Origin: Anaerolinea thermophila
Lineage (GTDB): Bacteria; Chloroflexota; Anaerolineae; Anaerolineales; Anaerolineaceae
DNA length: 64,000 bases
Assembly: GCF_020723905.1 (NCBI RefSeq)
Contig: NZ_DYHZ01000004.1
Location: 303,199 to 367,198 of the forward strand
Direction: 5' to 3'
Below the pieces are notes generated by a model, which saw only the letters and a list, made by a program, of their open reading frames with translations, ran no database searches and was not told where the DNA came from. This document shows, piece by piece, positions 9,034-16,605 of this stretch. Made by a program: the position numbers and the translations under genes. Each line of letters begins with the position of its first letter. Within the stretch, counting starts at the first letter, position 1.

Positions 9034-9537
9034 TCATCCCCGGGTCAGCACACGGTGGACAATCAGGTTGTTCTGTGCCTGGCGGGTAATGGCAAGGACA
9101 CGCATACCGACGGGCGGCGCAGTGGTGATGCGCTGTTGAATCAGGGATCCCAGCGGGTACACCAGAATCAACGCCAGCGTGACCAGCGGGACGATGATGC
9201 TCCAGCGTTCCAGCCGCGAGCGCCAGTCGCGTCCCATGTTCAGCGAAGCGAGCCAGCCCACCGTTCCAGCGGCAAAGCCTGCCACGGCAAAGTTAGTGCC
9301 GCAGTTGGGGTGAATGGCAAGGCGGTACTCTCCCGCGTTCAGGCGCGCCAGGGCTTGCTCGACGGCTTCGTACACCTCATCGGTGGAGAGGTTGCCCACA
9401 ATCCAGAAGCCGCGGGTGTCGGAGTAGCCCGCCACCATCAGACGGGGGTTGCGTTCAGCCAGTACCTGTAAGGTGGCGTGTTCCAGAGCATGGTTGCGGC
9501 GCATTCGCGCCACGGGAGTCCAGTCTAAAATGGACAT
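9034..9537 (-). CDS. DUF6391-like membrane protein
   Basis: A small protein of 167 residues whose first two thirds are soluble or amphipathic. It carries two striking conserved-looking motifs, RRNHALEHATLQVL (residues 13-26) and AIHPNCGTNFAVAG (near 78-92). A membrane segment (WSIIVPLVTLALILVYPLGSLI) lies near 117-138. I recall this pattern as a domain of unknown function found in Chloroflexota and cyanobacteria; the DUF number is from memory. The His-rich and Cys motifs could bind a metal, but that is a guess. GGAGG precedes ATG 9537. Confidence 0.6.
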   Translation of the reverse strand: MSILDWTPVARMRRNHALEHATLQVLAERNPRLMVAGYSDTRGFWIVGNLSTDEVYEAVEQALARLNAGEYRLAIHPNCGTNFAVAGFAAGTVGWLASLNMGRDWRSRLERWSIIVPLVTLALILVYPLGSLIQQRITTAPPVGMRVLAITRQAQNNLIVHRVLTRG

Positions 9538-9566
9538 GCGTCCTCCATCTTCAAAGGGTTTCTGCG

Positions 9567-10181
9567 TTATGGGGCGGTCTGCGCCACATCTGCCAGAGCG
9601 TTCAGCACGTTCATCAGGGCGGCGTAGTCGTCTCGCAGGAGGATGATGATCTCCTGCTGGGCGCGCTGAATCCAGTGGGGGTCGCCGCCTGCCGCGTGCG
9701 CGCGGCTTGCCTGAAGCAGGTGAGCGGCAAACAGTTCGGGGATGGGCGCCTGCTGGGCGCGCAGGATGTGGCGAAAGTAGCCCAGCCGTCCCGCGCTGGT
9801 GAAGCGCACCACCTCGGCGGGGGTGCAGAGATGAATCACCTCCAGACTGAGGGGGATGCGCGGCGGCAGAAGGTGGGAAATGTGCCCGTGATCTTCATAG
9901 CCCACGTGGAGCAGGTTGAACTCGATGGGCACGGTGCGGTTCTCGCGGTTGTCGCGCACCACCTCCTCGCGGATGTTGCCCGTGGCGGCTAACTGACGCA
10001 CGGTGTTATCCTGTTCGATGTGAATGTTGTACACCAGCCCGTACACCTGATAATGATCATCCACGGGCAGGCGTACCAGACTGCCAAAGGCAGGCACATT
10101 TTCCTGCGTCACCCGGCAGCCCACCAGACTTTCCAGAGTGGATGCGCCTAACAGTCTGCCAAAACCGGTATTCATGGTCAT
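9567..10181 (-). CDS. Stand-alone HAS-barrel domain protein (HerA-associated)
   Basis: The 204-residue product begins FGRLLGASTLESLVGCRV...VPAFGSLVRLPVDDHYQVYGLVYNI. This matches the small beta-barrel (HAS-barrel) that normally sits at the N-terminus of HerA translocases. The C-terminal half is helical, and no Walker motif is present, so this is the barrel without the ATPase. It lies 6 bp downstream of nurA, the usual partner of HerA, which supports the call. It could act as an adaptor between NurA and a HerA encoded elsewhere. GGAGGTAAGAG precedes ATG 10181. Confidence 0.62.
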   Translation of the reverse strand: MTMNTGFGRLLGASTLESLVGCRVTQENVPAFGSLVRLPVDDHYQVYGLVYNIHIEQDNTVRQLAATGNIREEVVRDNRENRTVPIEFNLLHVGYEDHGHISHLLPPRIPLSLEVIHLCTPAEVVRFTSAGRLGYFRHILRAQQAPIPELFAAHLLQASRAHAAGGDPHWIQRAQQEIIILLRDDYAALMNVLNALADVAQTAP

Positions 10182-10187
10182 GCTCTC

Positions 10188-11366
10188 TTACCTCCGGCTG
10201 ATGTTGTCTTTATGGCTCTGTTTATGAGAAACCTGCCCGGGTTCGGCGCCGCGGCGGCGGATTTCCATGGCAAGCATGTTCTCCAGCACCTGCCGTTCGT
10301 CGTAGTGTACCACGGCAATCTCGTGAGCGCGGTGCAGGGCATATGGATAGGGGTGCGCGCTCAACTGGCGGCACTGATCCAGCAAAATGCTCTGCACCAG
10401 CGCCACCCGGTCGGCATGCTTTGCCACGAAACGGGGAATTTCCACCCGCACAATGTAAGGATTTTCCTGCTTGCCCACGTTCAGGTAGAAGAAACACAGC
10501 GCCAGGTCTTCATCGTCCATGCTGAAACGCTTCGCCGACAGGGAGTGGATGCCAAACAGCGCCGAACGTGCGCCCGGTGCAAGGATGCGGGAGAACAAAT
10601 CCACATCGCGCACCCCCCACAGAGGGCGTTTCTTTCCGGCGTCTCTGAGGCTTTGCGCCTCGCGCAGGATGACCAGTTCCAGCAAACTGACGACGTAATC
10701 GCTGCGCGGGCGGTCCACGTAGCCCGCGGTGATGATGCCTTCTTTTTTCATCTGCGAAAGCACGCTCAGATAATCCTCGAACGCCTTCTGCAGGGTGTCA
10801 TCCTGCTGGGGCTGGCGGTACAGTTCCAGCGGACCATCGGTGAGGGTGATGAGAGGGCATTCCTTCTGGCGGAATTCCAGCGCCTGTGTCAGCAGAAGAC
10901 CGCGCTCGCGCAGGTCGCGCTGCAGGGCGAGCATTTCCTCGCCCAGAGGGACGTGATTGGGGTAGAGTTCGTCGAAGAGCAACATCTCGCTCTTCACCCG
11001 CTCCAGCGGACTGGCGCCCGTTTGAAAGGCAAACAGCCCCGTATTGATGACGCCAAACTCCACCGCGCGGTGAGGGTCGGGGGCGATTTGCGAACCGTCG
11101 GCGGCAAGCAGTATCCAGTGCTCCGGAGCGGGTTGTTCATCAAAGGAACCGTTCAGTGCTTCATCAGAGGGTTCGGCACAGCGCAGGTTGGACGCCAGAT
11201 GGCTGACCTGATTGAGTAACTCGCGCAGGTCGTTCTGCTTTTGGGAATATTCCTCAAGCAGGTTCAGGGCTTTCTCCAGCAGGTCCTGCTTCTCCTGTGT
11301 GCGGCTTTCCAGTTGGGTCAGTTTCTGCTGAATTTGTTCGCGAATTTGCTGAAAATTGACGGGCAT
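10188..11366 (-). CDS. nurA: NurA domain nuclease
   Basis: NurA is a 5'-to-3' nuclease that works with the HerA translocase in DNA end resection, best known from archaea. This 392-residue protein starts with a coiled coil (residues 5-70). It then shows the metal-binding LLAADGSQIAPD motif near 85-96, an ITLTDGPLELY strand near 170, and the C-terminal YPYALHRAHEIAVV signature near 340. It heads the minus-strand run with the HAS-barrel protein and holA. No HerA ATPase is seen in the window. Length is typical of the family. Confidence 0.82.
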   Translation of the reverse strand: MPVNFQQIREQIQQKLTQLESRTQEKQDLLEKALNLLEEYSQKQNDLRELLNQVSHLASNLRCAEPSDEALNGSFDEQPAPEHWILLAADGSQIAPDPHRAVEFGVINTGLFAFQTGASPLERVKSEMLLFDELYPNHVPLGEEMLALQRDLRERGLLLTQALEFRQKECPLITLTDGPLELYRQPQQDDTLQKAFEDYLSVLSQMKKEGIITAGYVDRPRSDYVVSLLELVILREAQSLRDAGKKRPLWGVRDVDLFSRILAPGARSALFGIHSLSAKRFSMDDEDLALCFFYLNVGKQENPYIVRVEIPRFVAKHADRVALVQSILLDQCRQLSAHPYPYALHRAHEIAVVHYDERQVLENMLAMEIRRRGAEPGQVSHKQSHKDNISRR

Positions 11367-11388
11367 ACCGGTTTAACCTGTTGTTTCG

Positions 11389-11396
11389 ATTATACT
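11389..11396. promoter_or_regulatory. Overlapping divergent -10 boxes, nurA and SIMPL gene
   Basis: TATAAT on the minus strand (11394-11389) and TATACT on the plus strand (11391-11396) overlap by four bases. The minus box is 22 bp before the nurA ATG. The plus box is 80 bp before the SIMPL ATG. No good -35 is visible on either side. Confidence 0.45.
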
Positions 11397-11476
11397 GTTT
11401 TTTGGGAACTTTTCTGCGCTCCCTGCGTCTTATTTCACAGAACGAAAAAAACGAATTTCACTTCAAGGAGTTGGTT

Positions 11477-12196
11477 ATGAACCTCAAACGGATCTCTGTA
11501 TTTTTCCTCCTGCTGGTCATGGTGGCACTGGTTGCCTGCCAGGCTGCGCCGGTGGCGGCAGGCGGCGGTCAGCCGCAGGTGCGCACGCTGAGCGTGAACG
11601 GCAATGGCAAGGTGTATCTCACCCCCGATGTCGCCTACATTAACATTGGCGTCCAGAGCCAGTCGGAGAGCGTGAGCGATGCGCTCAACGAGAACAGCCG
11701 CAAAGCCCAGGCCATTGCGGATGCGCTCAAAGAACTGGGCGTGGAGGAGAAGGACATCCAGACCTCGGCGTTTAACATCTACCCGCAACAGCAGTACGAT
11801 CCCGACGGCAAGATGATCGGCATCCTCTACATTGTGGATAACACCGTTAACGTGACCGTGCGCGATTTAACCGTGCTGGGCAAACTGCTGGACGCCGCGG
11901 TGCGCGCGGGCGCCAATAACATTTACGGCATCACCTTCGACGTGGTGGACAAGACCAAAGCCATCACCGAGGCGCGACAACTGGCGGCGGCAGACGCCCG
12001 CCGACAGGCTGAAGAACTGGCGAAAGCGGCTGGCGTGAAACTGTCGGCAGTGCAGAACATTTCCTCTTACGTGAGTTCCGGACCGGCGCCGCTGTACGAC
12101 GCTAAAGGTGGAGCGATGGCGATGGGGCAGGTGCCCATTGCCGCCGGACAGATGGTCATCAGCGTGGATGTGAACATCACCTACGAAATCCAGTAA
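11477..12196 (+). CDS. SIMPL (DUF541) domain lipoprotein
   Basis: An envelope protein of 239 residues with a lipoprotein signal: MNLKRISVFFLLLVMVALVAC gives a lipobox with Cys21. The mature part shows SIMPL features: a VRTLSVNGNGKVYLTPDVAYINIGVQ start, a GVEEKDIQTSAFNIYPQ strand, and a C-terminal SVDVNITYEIQ strand. The function of the family is not settled; members are surface or periplasmic proteins linked to stress. AAGGAG seven bases ahead fixes ATG 11477; longer in-frame versions would begin inside the promoter. It is convergent with surE. Confidence 0.85.
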   Translation: MNLKRISVFFLLLVMVALVACQAAPVAAGGGQPQVRTLSVNGNGKVYLTPDVAYINIGVQSQSESVSDALNENSRKAQAIADALKELGVEEKDIQTSAFNIYPQQQYDPDGKMIGILYIVDNTVNVTVRDLTVLGKLLDAAVRAGANNIYGITFDVVDKTKAITEARQLAAADARRQAEELAKAAGVKLSAVQNISSYVSSGPAPLYDAKGGAMAMGQVPIAAGQMVISVDVNITYEIQ

Positions 12197-12220
12197 CATT
12201 CTTGCGTAAGTTTCCCCTCT

Positions 12221-12254
12221 TTCATCCCCTCCCACTGTCCCGGGAGGGGATGAA
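12221..12254. terminator. Strong hairpin between convergent SIMPL and surE genes
   Basis: A perfect 13-bp stem (TTCATCCCCTCCC with GGGAGGGGATGAA) and an 8-nt loop lie between the two stop codons. A T-run is delayed on the plus side (GGCTTGTTTT) and absent on the minus side, so it may act as a bidirectional terminator or 3'-end stabiliser. Confidence 0.55.
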
Positions 12255-12262
12255 GGCTTGTT

Positions 12263-13060
12263 TTAACGCAGTACATCTTCCAGATCTTCCAGGTCGGTGC
12301 GCGAGGTCAGATCCACACTCAGCGGGGTGACAGAGACGACACGGTCGAACACCACTGCGCGGATGTCATCGTCGGGGGCGGTGTCTTCCAGACGCACGCG
12401 GGGCGAGGCGGAGACAAAGCCCTTCTGATCCCACCCGCCCTGACGGATGAGATAGGGAATATAGTAGCGGTGGCGCGACTGGCGAGTGACGCGCCAGGGG
12501 GTTTGCGGGGTGGCGCCCAGGGGCACATCCACTTTGAGCACGTCCACATCCACCGGCAGGGTGCGGGAGAGCAGTTTTTGCGCAAACAGGGCGGTGAAGT
12601 GCGCCGCGGTGGAGAAGTCCACCTGCGTGTAGGCGTAATACTCCTCGCCCTCGATGGCTTGTGAGACCGCCAGCGAGGGGATGCCCATGGCGCCGCCTTC
12701 CAGCGCCGCGCCCACCGTTCCGGAGATGGTCACGCCTGTGCCGATGTTTTCGCCGTAATTGATGCCCGAAACCACCAGTGCAGGCGCGCGCGGCAGAATT
12801 TCCAGCACGGCATGCAGGACACACTGTGCGGGGGTACCGCCCAGTGCGTAGGCGCGCACCGCTCCACCGTTCAACGGGAGAGTCACGGCTTCGATTTTGC
12901 CATCGCTGTTGGGCGGTAGACTGCGCCCCATGCTGGTCTGCTGTTCGCGCGGTGCAACCACAATCACCTCGCCCAGCGGGAGCAGGGCGCGGGCGGCGGC
13001 GTGCAGTCCCGGTGAGTGAATGCCGTCATCGTTGGTGAGTAAAATGAGAGGCTTATCCAT
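12263..13060 (-). CDS. surE: 5'/3'-nucleotidase SurE
   Basis: A cytoplasmic metal-dependent nucleoside monophosphate phosphatase of 265 residues. It has the SurE signature ILLTNDDGIHSPGL at residues 5-18, with the Asp-Asp metal ligands, VVAPREQQTSMGRS near 38-51, SGINYGENIGTGVTISGTVGAALEG near 90-114, and a DVLKVDVP strand near 185. I place the start at ATG 13060, preceded by GGAAGGGG; a longer frame upstream has no family similarity. The gene is single and convergent with the SIMPL gene. Confidence 0.93.
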   Translation of the reverse strand: MDKPLILLTNDDGIHSPGLHAAARALLPLGEVIVVAPREQQTSMGRSLPPNSDGKIEAVTLPLNGGAVRAYALGGTPAQCVLHAVLEILPRAPALVVSGINYGENIGTGVTISGTVGAALEGGAMGIPSLAVSQAIEGEEYYAYTQVDFSTAAHFTALFAQKLLSRTLPVDVDVLKVDVPLGATPQTPWRVTRQSRHRYYIPYLIRQGGWDQKGFVSASPRVRLEDTAPDDDIRAVVFDRVVSVTPLSVDLTSRTDLEDLEDVLR

Positions 13061-13282
13061 ACCCCTTCCTTCTGAAACATGTGCTTCTGACTGGATGGTA
13101 TCACAGGTGCCCGGTGCGCGGCAAGAATGCCCCGTCAGTCTGCGGCTTTCTTTAAGAGGAAAAATCATCCCTCACAACATCACAAAGATTGCTCTCTACG
13201 GGAAGAACCGCTTTTCTCAACTGACTGTATAATGAAGGTAACCGGTTTGTTTGCCCTGTTTATTCCCTACAAGGAGGTTGCT

Positions 13283-14557
13283 ATGCCCTCGCTGGATCAG
13301 GTTTTAGCGGTCATTCTGGGCGGTGGACGCGGGAGCCGTCTGTACCCGCTGACCAAGTTGCGCTCCAAACCCGCCGTTCCCATGGCAGGCAAATACCGCC
13401 TGATTGATATTCCCATCAGCAACTGCATCAACTCACATATTTACCGCATTGCCGTGTTGACGCAGTTTAACTCGCACTCTCTGCACCGCCACATCACCCA
13501 GACCTATCATTTTGACGTCTTCCACACCGGCTGGGTGCAGATCTGGGCGGCGGAGCAGACCATGGAGCACACCGACTGGTATCAGGGCACGGCAGATGCA
13601 GTGCGCAAGCAACTCTTCCAGATTCGCGCCACCCGCGCCGAGTATGTGCTGATTCTGGCAGGCGATCATCTCTACCGCATGGACTACGACAAAATGGCAG
13701 CCTTCCACTGGGATCACAACGCCGATATCACCGTGGCAGTGCAGCCGGTGCGTTCGGAGGACGCCCCGCGCTTTGGCATCCTGAAACGAGACGCCGATGG
13801 GCGCATCCTTGATTTTGCCGAAAAACCCAAAGATCCCCAGCGCCTTGCCAATCTTGTCAGCCGGGATGACCCCACCCGTCCCTATCTGGGTTCGATGGGT
13901 ATTTACTTCTTCAAGACCAACATCCTGGCGGGCTTGCTGGAGAGCCACGACTTTGACGATTTTGGCTCGGAGGTCATCCCCTACGCGCTCCAGCACTATC
14001 AGGTGTATGGGTACGACTTCAGCGGCTACTGGGAGGATATCGGAACGATTCGCTCGTTCTACGAGACCAATCTGGCGCTGGCAAGCCCCAACCCGCCCTT
14101 TAAACTGCACGATCCGGATCGCCCCATTTACAGCCGTCCGCGGTTCTTACCCGGCACGATTGCCGAAGACTGTGTGCTGGAAAACGTCCTGCTGGCGGAA
14201 GGGTGTTGTTTGAAGCGCGCCGAAATTCGCCACTCGGTGATTGGTTTGCGCAGTCAGGTGCGCTCCGGTACGGTGATTCGCGACAGCATCCTGATGGGCG
14301 CCGACTACTACGACCGTGGCTGTGCGGAAAACGGCGCCGATGCCGGTATCCCCCCCGCCCTGGGCATTGGCAGAGATTGCTACATTCAGGGCGCCATCAT
14401 TGACAAAAACGCGCGCATTGGCTCGAATGTGGTCATCAAATCCTTCCCGCGCGATACCAACCGTGACATGGGACTTTACGTGATCAACGACGGTATTGTG
14501 GTCATTCCCAAAGATGCGGTCATCCCCAGCGGCACGGTGATCGCTCCGGAGGCTTGA
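13283..14557 (+). CDS. glgC: Glucose-1-phosphate adenylyltransferase
   Basis: GlgC makes ADP-glucose from glucose-1-phosphate and ATP, the committed step of bacterial glycogen synthesis. The 424-residue product shows the nucleotide site GGGRGSRLYPLTKLRSKPAVP near residues 12-32, KYRLIDIPISNCINS, GTADAVRKQL near 103, and the glucose-1-phosphate region FGILKRD...GSMGIYFF. A left-handed beta-helix C-terminus follows (IGLRSQVRSGTVI). AAGGAGG directly ahead sets ATG 13283 as the start. No glgA or glgB lies nearby. It is followed by dut after 25 bp. Confidence 0.95.
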   Translation: MPSLDQVLAVILGGGRGSRLYPLTKLRSKPAVPMAGKYRLIDIPISNCINSHIYRIAVLTQFNSHSLHRHITQTYHFDVFHTGWVQIWAAEQTMEHTDWYQGTADAVRKQLFQIRATRAEYVLILAGDHLYRMDYDKMAAFHWDHNADITVAVQPVRSEDAPRFGILKRDADGRILDFAEKPKDPQRLANLVSRDDPTRPYLGSMGIYFFKTNILAGLLESHDFDDFGSEVIPYALQHYQVYGYDFSGYWEDIGTIRSFYETNLALASPNPPFKLHDPDRPIYSRPRFLPGTIAEDCVLENVLLAEGCCLKRAEIRHSVIGLRSQVRSGTVIRDSILMGADYYDRGCAENGADAGIPPALGIGRDCYIQGAIIDKNARIGSNVVIKSFPRDTNRDMGLYVINDGIVVIPKDAVIPSGTVIAPEA

Positions 14558-14582
14558 CCGGACGAGGAAAGGAGACCCATCT

Positions 14583-15017
14583 ATGCAAACCCTGCGTGTT
14601 GCCCGGGTGCGTTCTCATGCCAGACTGCCCAACCGCAAACACCCCGAGGATGCCGGTCTCGACCTGTACGCCGCAGAAACGGTGATCGTGCCGCCACACA
14701 GCCCCGGAATTGTGCCCACCGGCATTGCGGTGGAGATTCCCGGGGGGTATGTGGGCTTGCTCAAACCCAAGGGGCGGAACGATCATCTGCTGGGCGCCGG
14801 GGTGATTGATGCGGGCTATCAGGGGGAGATTCTGGCAAAAATTGTCAATCCGTTTCCCCATTCGCTGGTCATCAATGCGGGCGAAGCCATTGGACAACTG
14901 CTCATCCTGCCCATCCTCACCCCTGCTGTGGAGGAAGTGACCCCCGAAGAACTGCGCCAGAAACCCAGCGAGCGCGGCAGTAGCGGTGGCATTGTGGATC
15001 AATACCTGCTCCGGTAA
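14583..15017 (+). CDS. dut: dUTP diphosphatase
   Basis: The trimeric dUTPase hydrolyses dUTP to dUMP and keeps uracil out of DNA. Motif 1 is DAGLDLYA (residues 23-30) and motif 3 is GVIDAGYQGEI (about 77-87). Motif 4 is GEAIGQLLILP and the C-terminal Gly-rich motif 5 is ERGSSGG. Motif 2 reads KPKGRNDHLLG, where most family members have PRSG; the Arg-Asn substitution is odd but the rest is intact. Length (144 residues) is normal. It is probably co-transcribed with glgC and converges on the peptidase gene with an 18-bp gap. Confidence 0.9.
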   Translation: MQTLRVARVRSHARLPNRKHPEDAGLDLYAAETVIVPPHSPGIVPTGIAVEIPGGYVGLLKPKGRNDHLLGAGVIDAGYQGEILAKIVNPFPHSLVINAGEAIGQLLILPILTPAVEEVTPEELRQKPSERGSSGGIVDQYLLR

Positions 15018-15034
15018 CCGGCAGGTTGAAGGAA

Positions 15035-16321
15035 TCAGCGGGGGGCGGAGAGCATCTTCTGCAGGTCCTCGAACGAGCGCACCTGAGCAATCTGACGCAG
15101 GAACGCCGCCAGCGAGGGGGACTGTTCGCGCAGTTTACGCACCGCCGGACCGACCGGATCCTGTCCGGCGGCTCCCGTGCCGCCGGGTTCGTCGTTGTAC
15201 GCCCCGTAAAAGGCAAAATACGCCTGATTGAGTTTGCGGATGGCGTAGCCGTGTTCCCAGAAGAACTGACGGCGCGCTTCCATGTAGGCTTCGGCTTCTT
15301 CAATCTTCCCCTCTGCCAGCAGTTCATCCACCTTCAGGCGGGTGATGCGCATCTCGCGGTTGAAGTTGAAGGCTTGCGGCTCGGGGGCTTCGCCGTCTCT
15401 GGGGGGAGCGGGCGGCGGGGGTGGCGGCGGCAGACGCTCCGGATAAAACCGTTCAATGACCCGCCTGCCGATTTCCTTTCCGGCAAGGCTGGCGGTGGTC
15501 TCGTTGATGGTGCGCATTTCCGGCGAAGCGTCGTACCGCATGCCCAGCGGGCGCAGAGTGAGGTAATTGTGCGTCCACTCGTGTGCCACCACCTCCACCA
15601 GCCAGTTCAGGTCGGTGGTGCTCATCACCATGGTGGGGTACACGCCCACCCCACCAATGCCCACCACCAGCGTGGAGCGGTTCAACCCCTGCGCCACTGC
15701 GTCTTCAATTGCCACGCGCTGTTCCAGCGTCAACCCGGGTAGCAGGGAGATGTTGGCTTCCTGCAGGATGCGGTCGCGCGGGGAGACGATCAGGGCGTAA
15801 GGCAGAGGGGTGACGTGATACAGCACCGGCGGGATGGGCTGTCCCAGCGTGCTGATGCCCATTTCCGTCAGCACTGCGCTGACCTGCGATTGAATCACCG
15901 CTTCCGCCAGCGGTGCCAGCCGCGCTTCTTCGGCGCGGGCTTCGAGCAACTGGCGGTTGAGGTCGGCGCTGGCGCTTTGCGGGTCTTTGACCTGCGGGTC
16001 GGCGTAGATAAGGGCAATCTCACTGCTCAGACGCTGAATCCTGCCCACCAGGTCAAGGTAGTCAAAGACTACCTGACGCTGTTCGAGGATGTTCAGGTAG
16101 CGGGGCGCGCTGAACCCTGCCATCTGTCCCTTGAGCAACAGGGCGTCCAGCATCCAGTCCTCATAATTGAATTCCTGCCAGCGGGTATAGGCGCGCACCT
16201 GCTCGATGAAGGTCAGGGGCTGGTAATCGGCGCGGCTGAGGATCACGGCTACCGCCATCAACGCCAGGGTGTTGAGAAAAGCCCGCCATGCCACTCTCAG
16301 TGCGCCTTCGACGACTGTCAT
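15035..16321 (-). CDS. Putative membrane-anchored zinc metallopeptidase
   Basis: A 428-residue protein with one N-terminal membrane segment (AFLNTLALMAVAVILSRA) and a mostly soluble body. VVAHEWTHNY contains a full HExxH zinc motif near residue 245. A downstream NETTASLAGKEIG supplies a plausible third ligand Glu in gluzincin style, about 29 residues later. A Pro-rich linker (PPPPPPPAPP) lies near 305. I do not recognise a named family. The HExxH motif makes peptidase activity likely, not certain. ATG 16321 is preferred over an in-frame TTG nine bases upstream. No partner gene is obvious. Confidence 0.6.
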   Translation of the reverse strand: MTVVEGALRVAWRAFLNTLALMAVAVILSRADYQPLTFIEQVRAYTRWQEFNYEDWMLDALLLKGQMAGFSAPRYLNILEQRQVVFDYLDLVGRIQRLSSEIALIYADPQVKDPQSASADLNRQLLEARAEEARLAPLAEAVIQSQVSAVLTEMGISTLGQPIPPVLYHVTPLPYALIVSPRDRILQEANISLLPGLTLEQRVAIEDAVAQGLNRSTLVVGIGGVGVYPTMVMSTTDLNWLVEVVAHEWTHNYLTLRPLGMRYDASPEMRTINETTASLAGKEIGRRVIERFYPERLPPPPPPPAPPRDGEAPEPQAFNFNREMRITRLKVDELLAEGKIEEAEAYMEARRQFFWEHGYAIRKLNQAYFAFYGAYNDEPGGTGAAGQDPVGPAVRKLREQSPSLAAFLRQIAQVRSFEDLQKMLSAPR

Positions 16322-16539
16322 GAGAACCAATTATAACGGCAATCAGAGGAGACCGTTTGATCGGAAAGAAGTTTGGACAGGGGTGCCGTGTGTCCCTCCT
16401 GCGTGTCGAGAGGGGTTTCGCCGTGGGGGTGAAGCCGTGCTTTCCAAAGCCTGGCAGGGCGCGCCGTGTCTGCGCGAAAGGCGAGAAAAACCTGTTATCG
16501 TTCAAATGCAAAACTGAATTCTGATATACGTCAATTAAT
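16322..16539. other. Intergenic region, nothing recognised
   Basis: About 220 bp between the divergent peptidase and amylopullulanase genes. It contains short G+C-rich inverted segments but no convincing gene, RNA or terminator. Confidence 0.5.
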
Positions 16540-16568
16540 TTGACAAATAAGCGCGTTTTTCCTACAAT
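16540..16568 (+). promoter_or_regulatory. Strong sigma-A-like promoter of the amylopullulanase gene
   Basis: A perfect TTGACA (16540-16545), a 17-bp spacer and TACAAT (16563-16568). The flanks are A+T-rich. It lies 37 bp before the ATG at 16606. This is the best consensus promoter in the window. Confidence 0.85.
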
Positions 16569-16605
16569 AAGAAAGGCATTTCCCCAAACAAAACAGGAGT
16601 GGATT

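Noticed and set aside
8140-9471. A long plus-strand open frame opposite holA and the DUF6391-like gene
   Set aside because: It has no recognisable domain, lies fully antisense to clear genes, and is expected from high third-position G+C.
14583-15017. Loss of function in dut because motif 2 reads KPKGRND
   Set aside because: The other four motifs, including the catalytic Asp region and the Gly-rich tail, are intact, so the gene is treated as functional.
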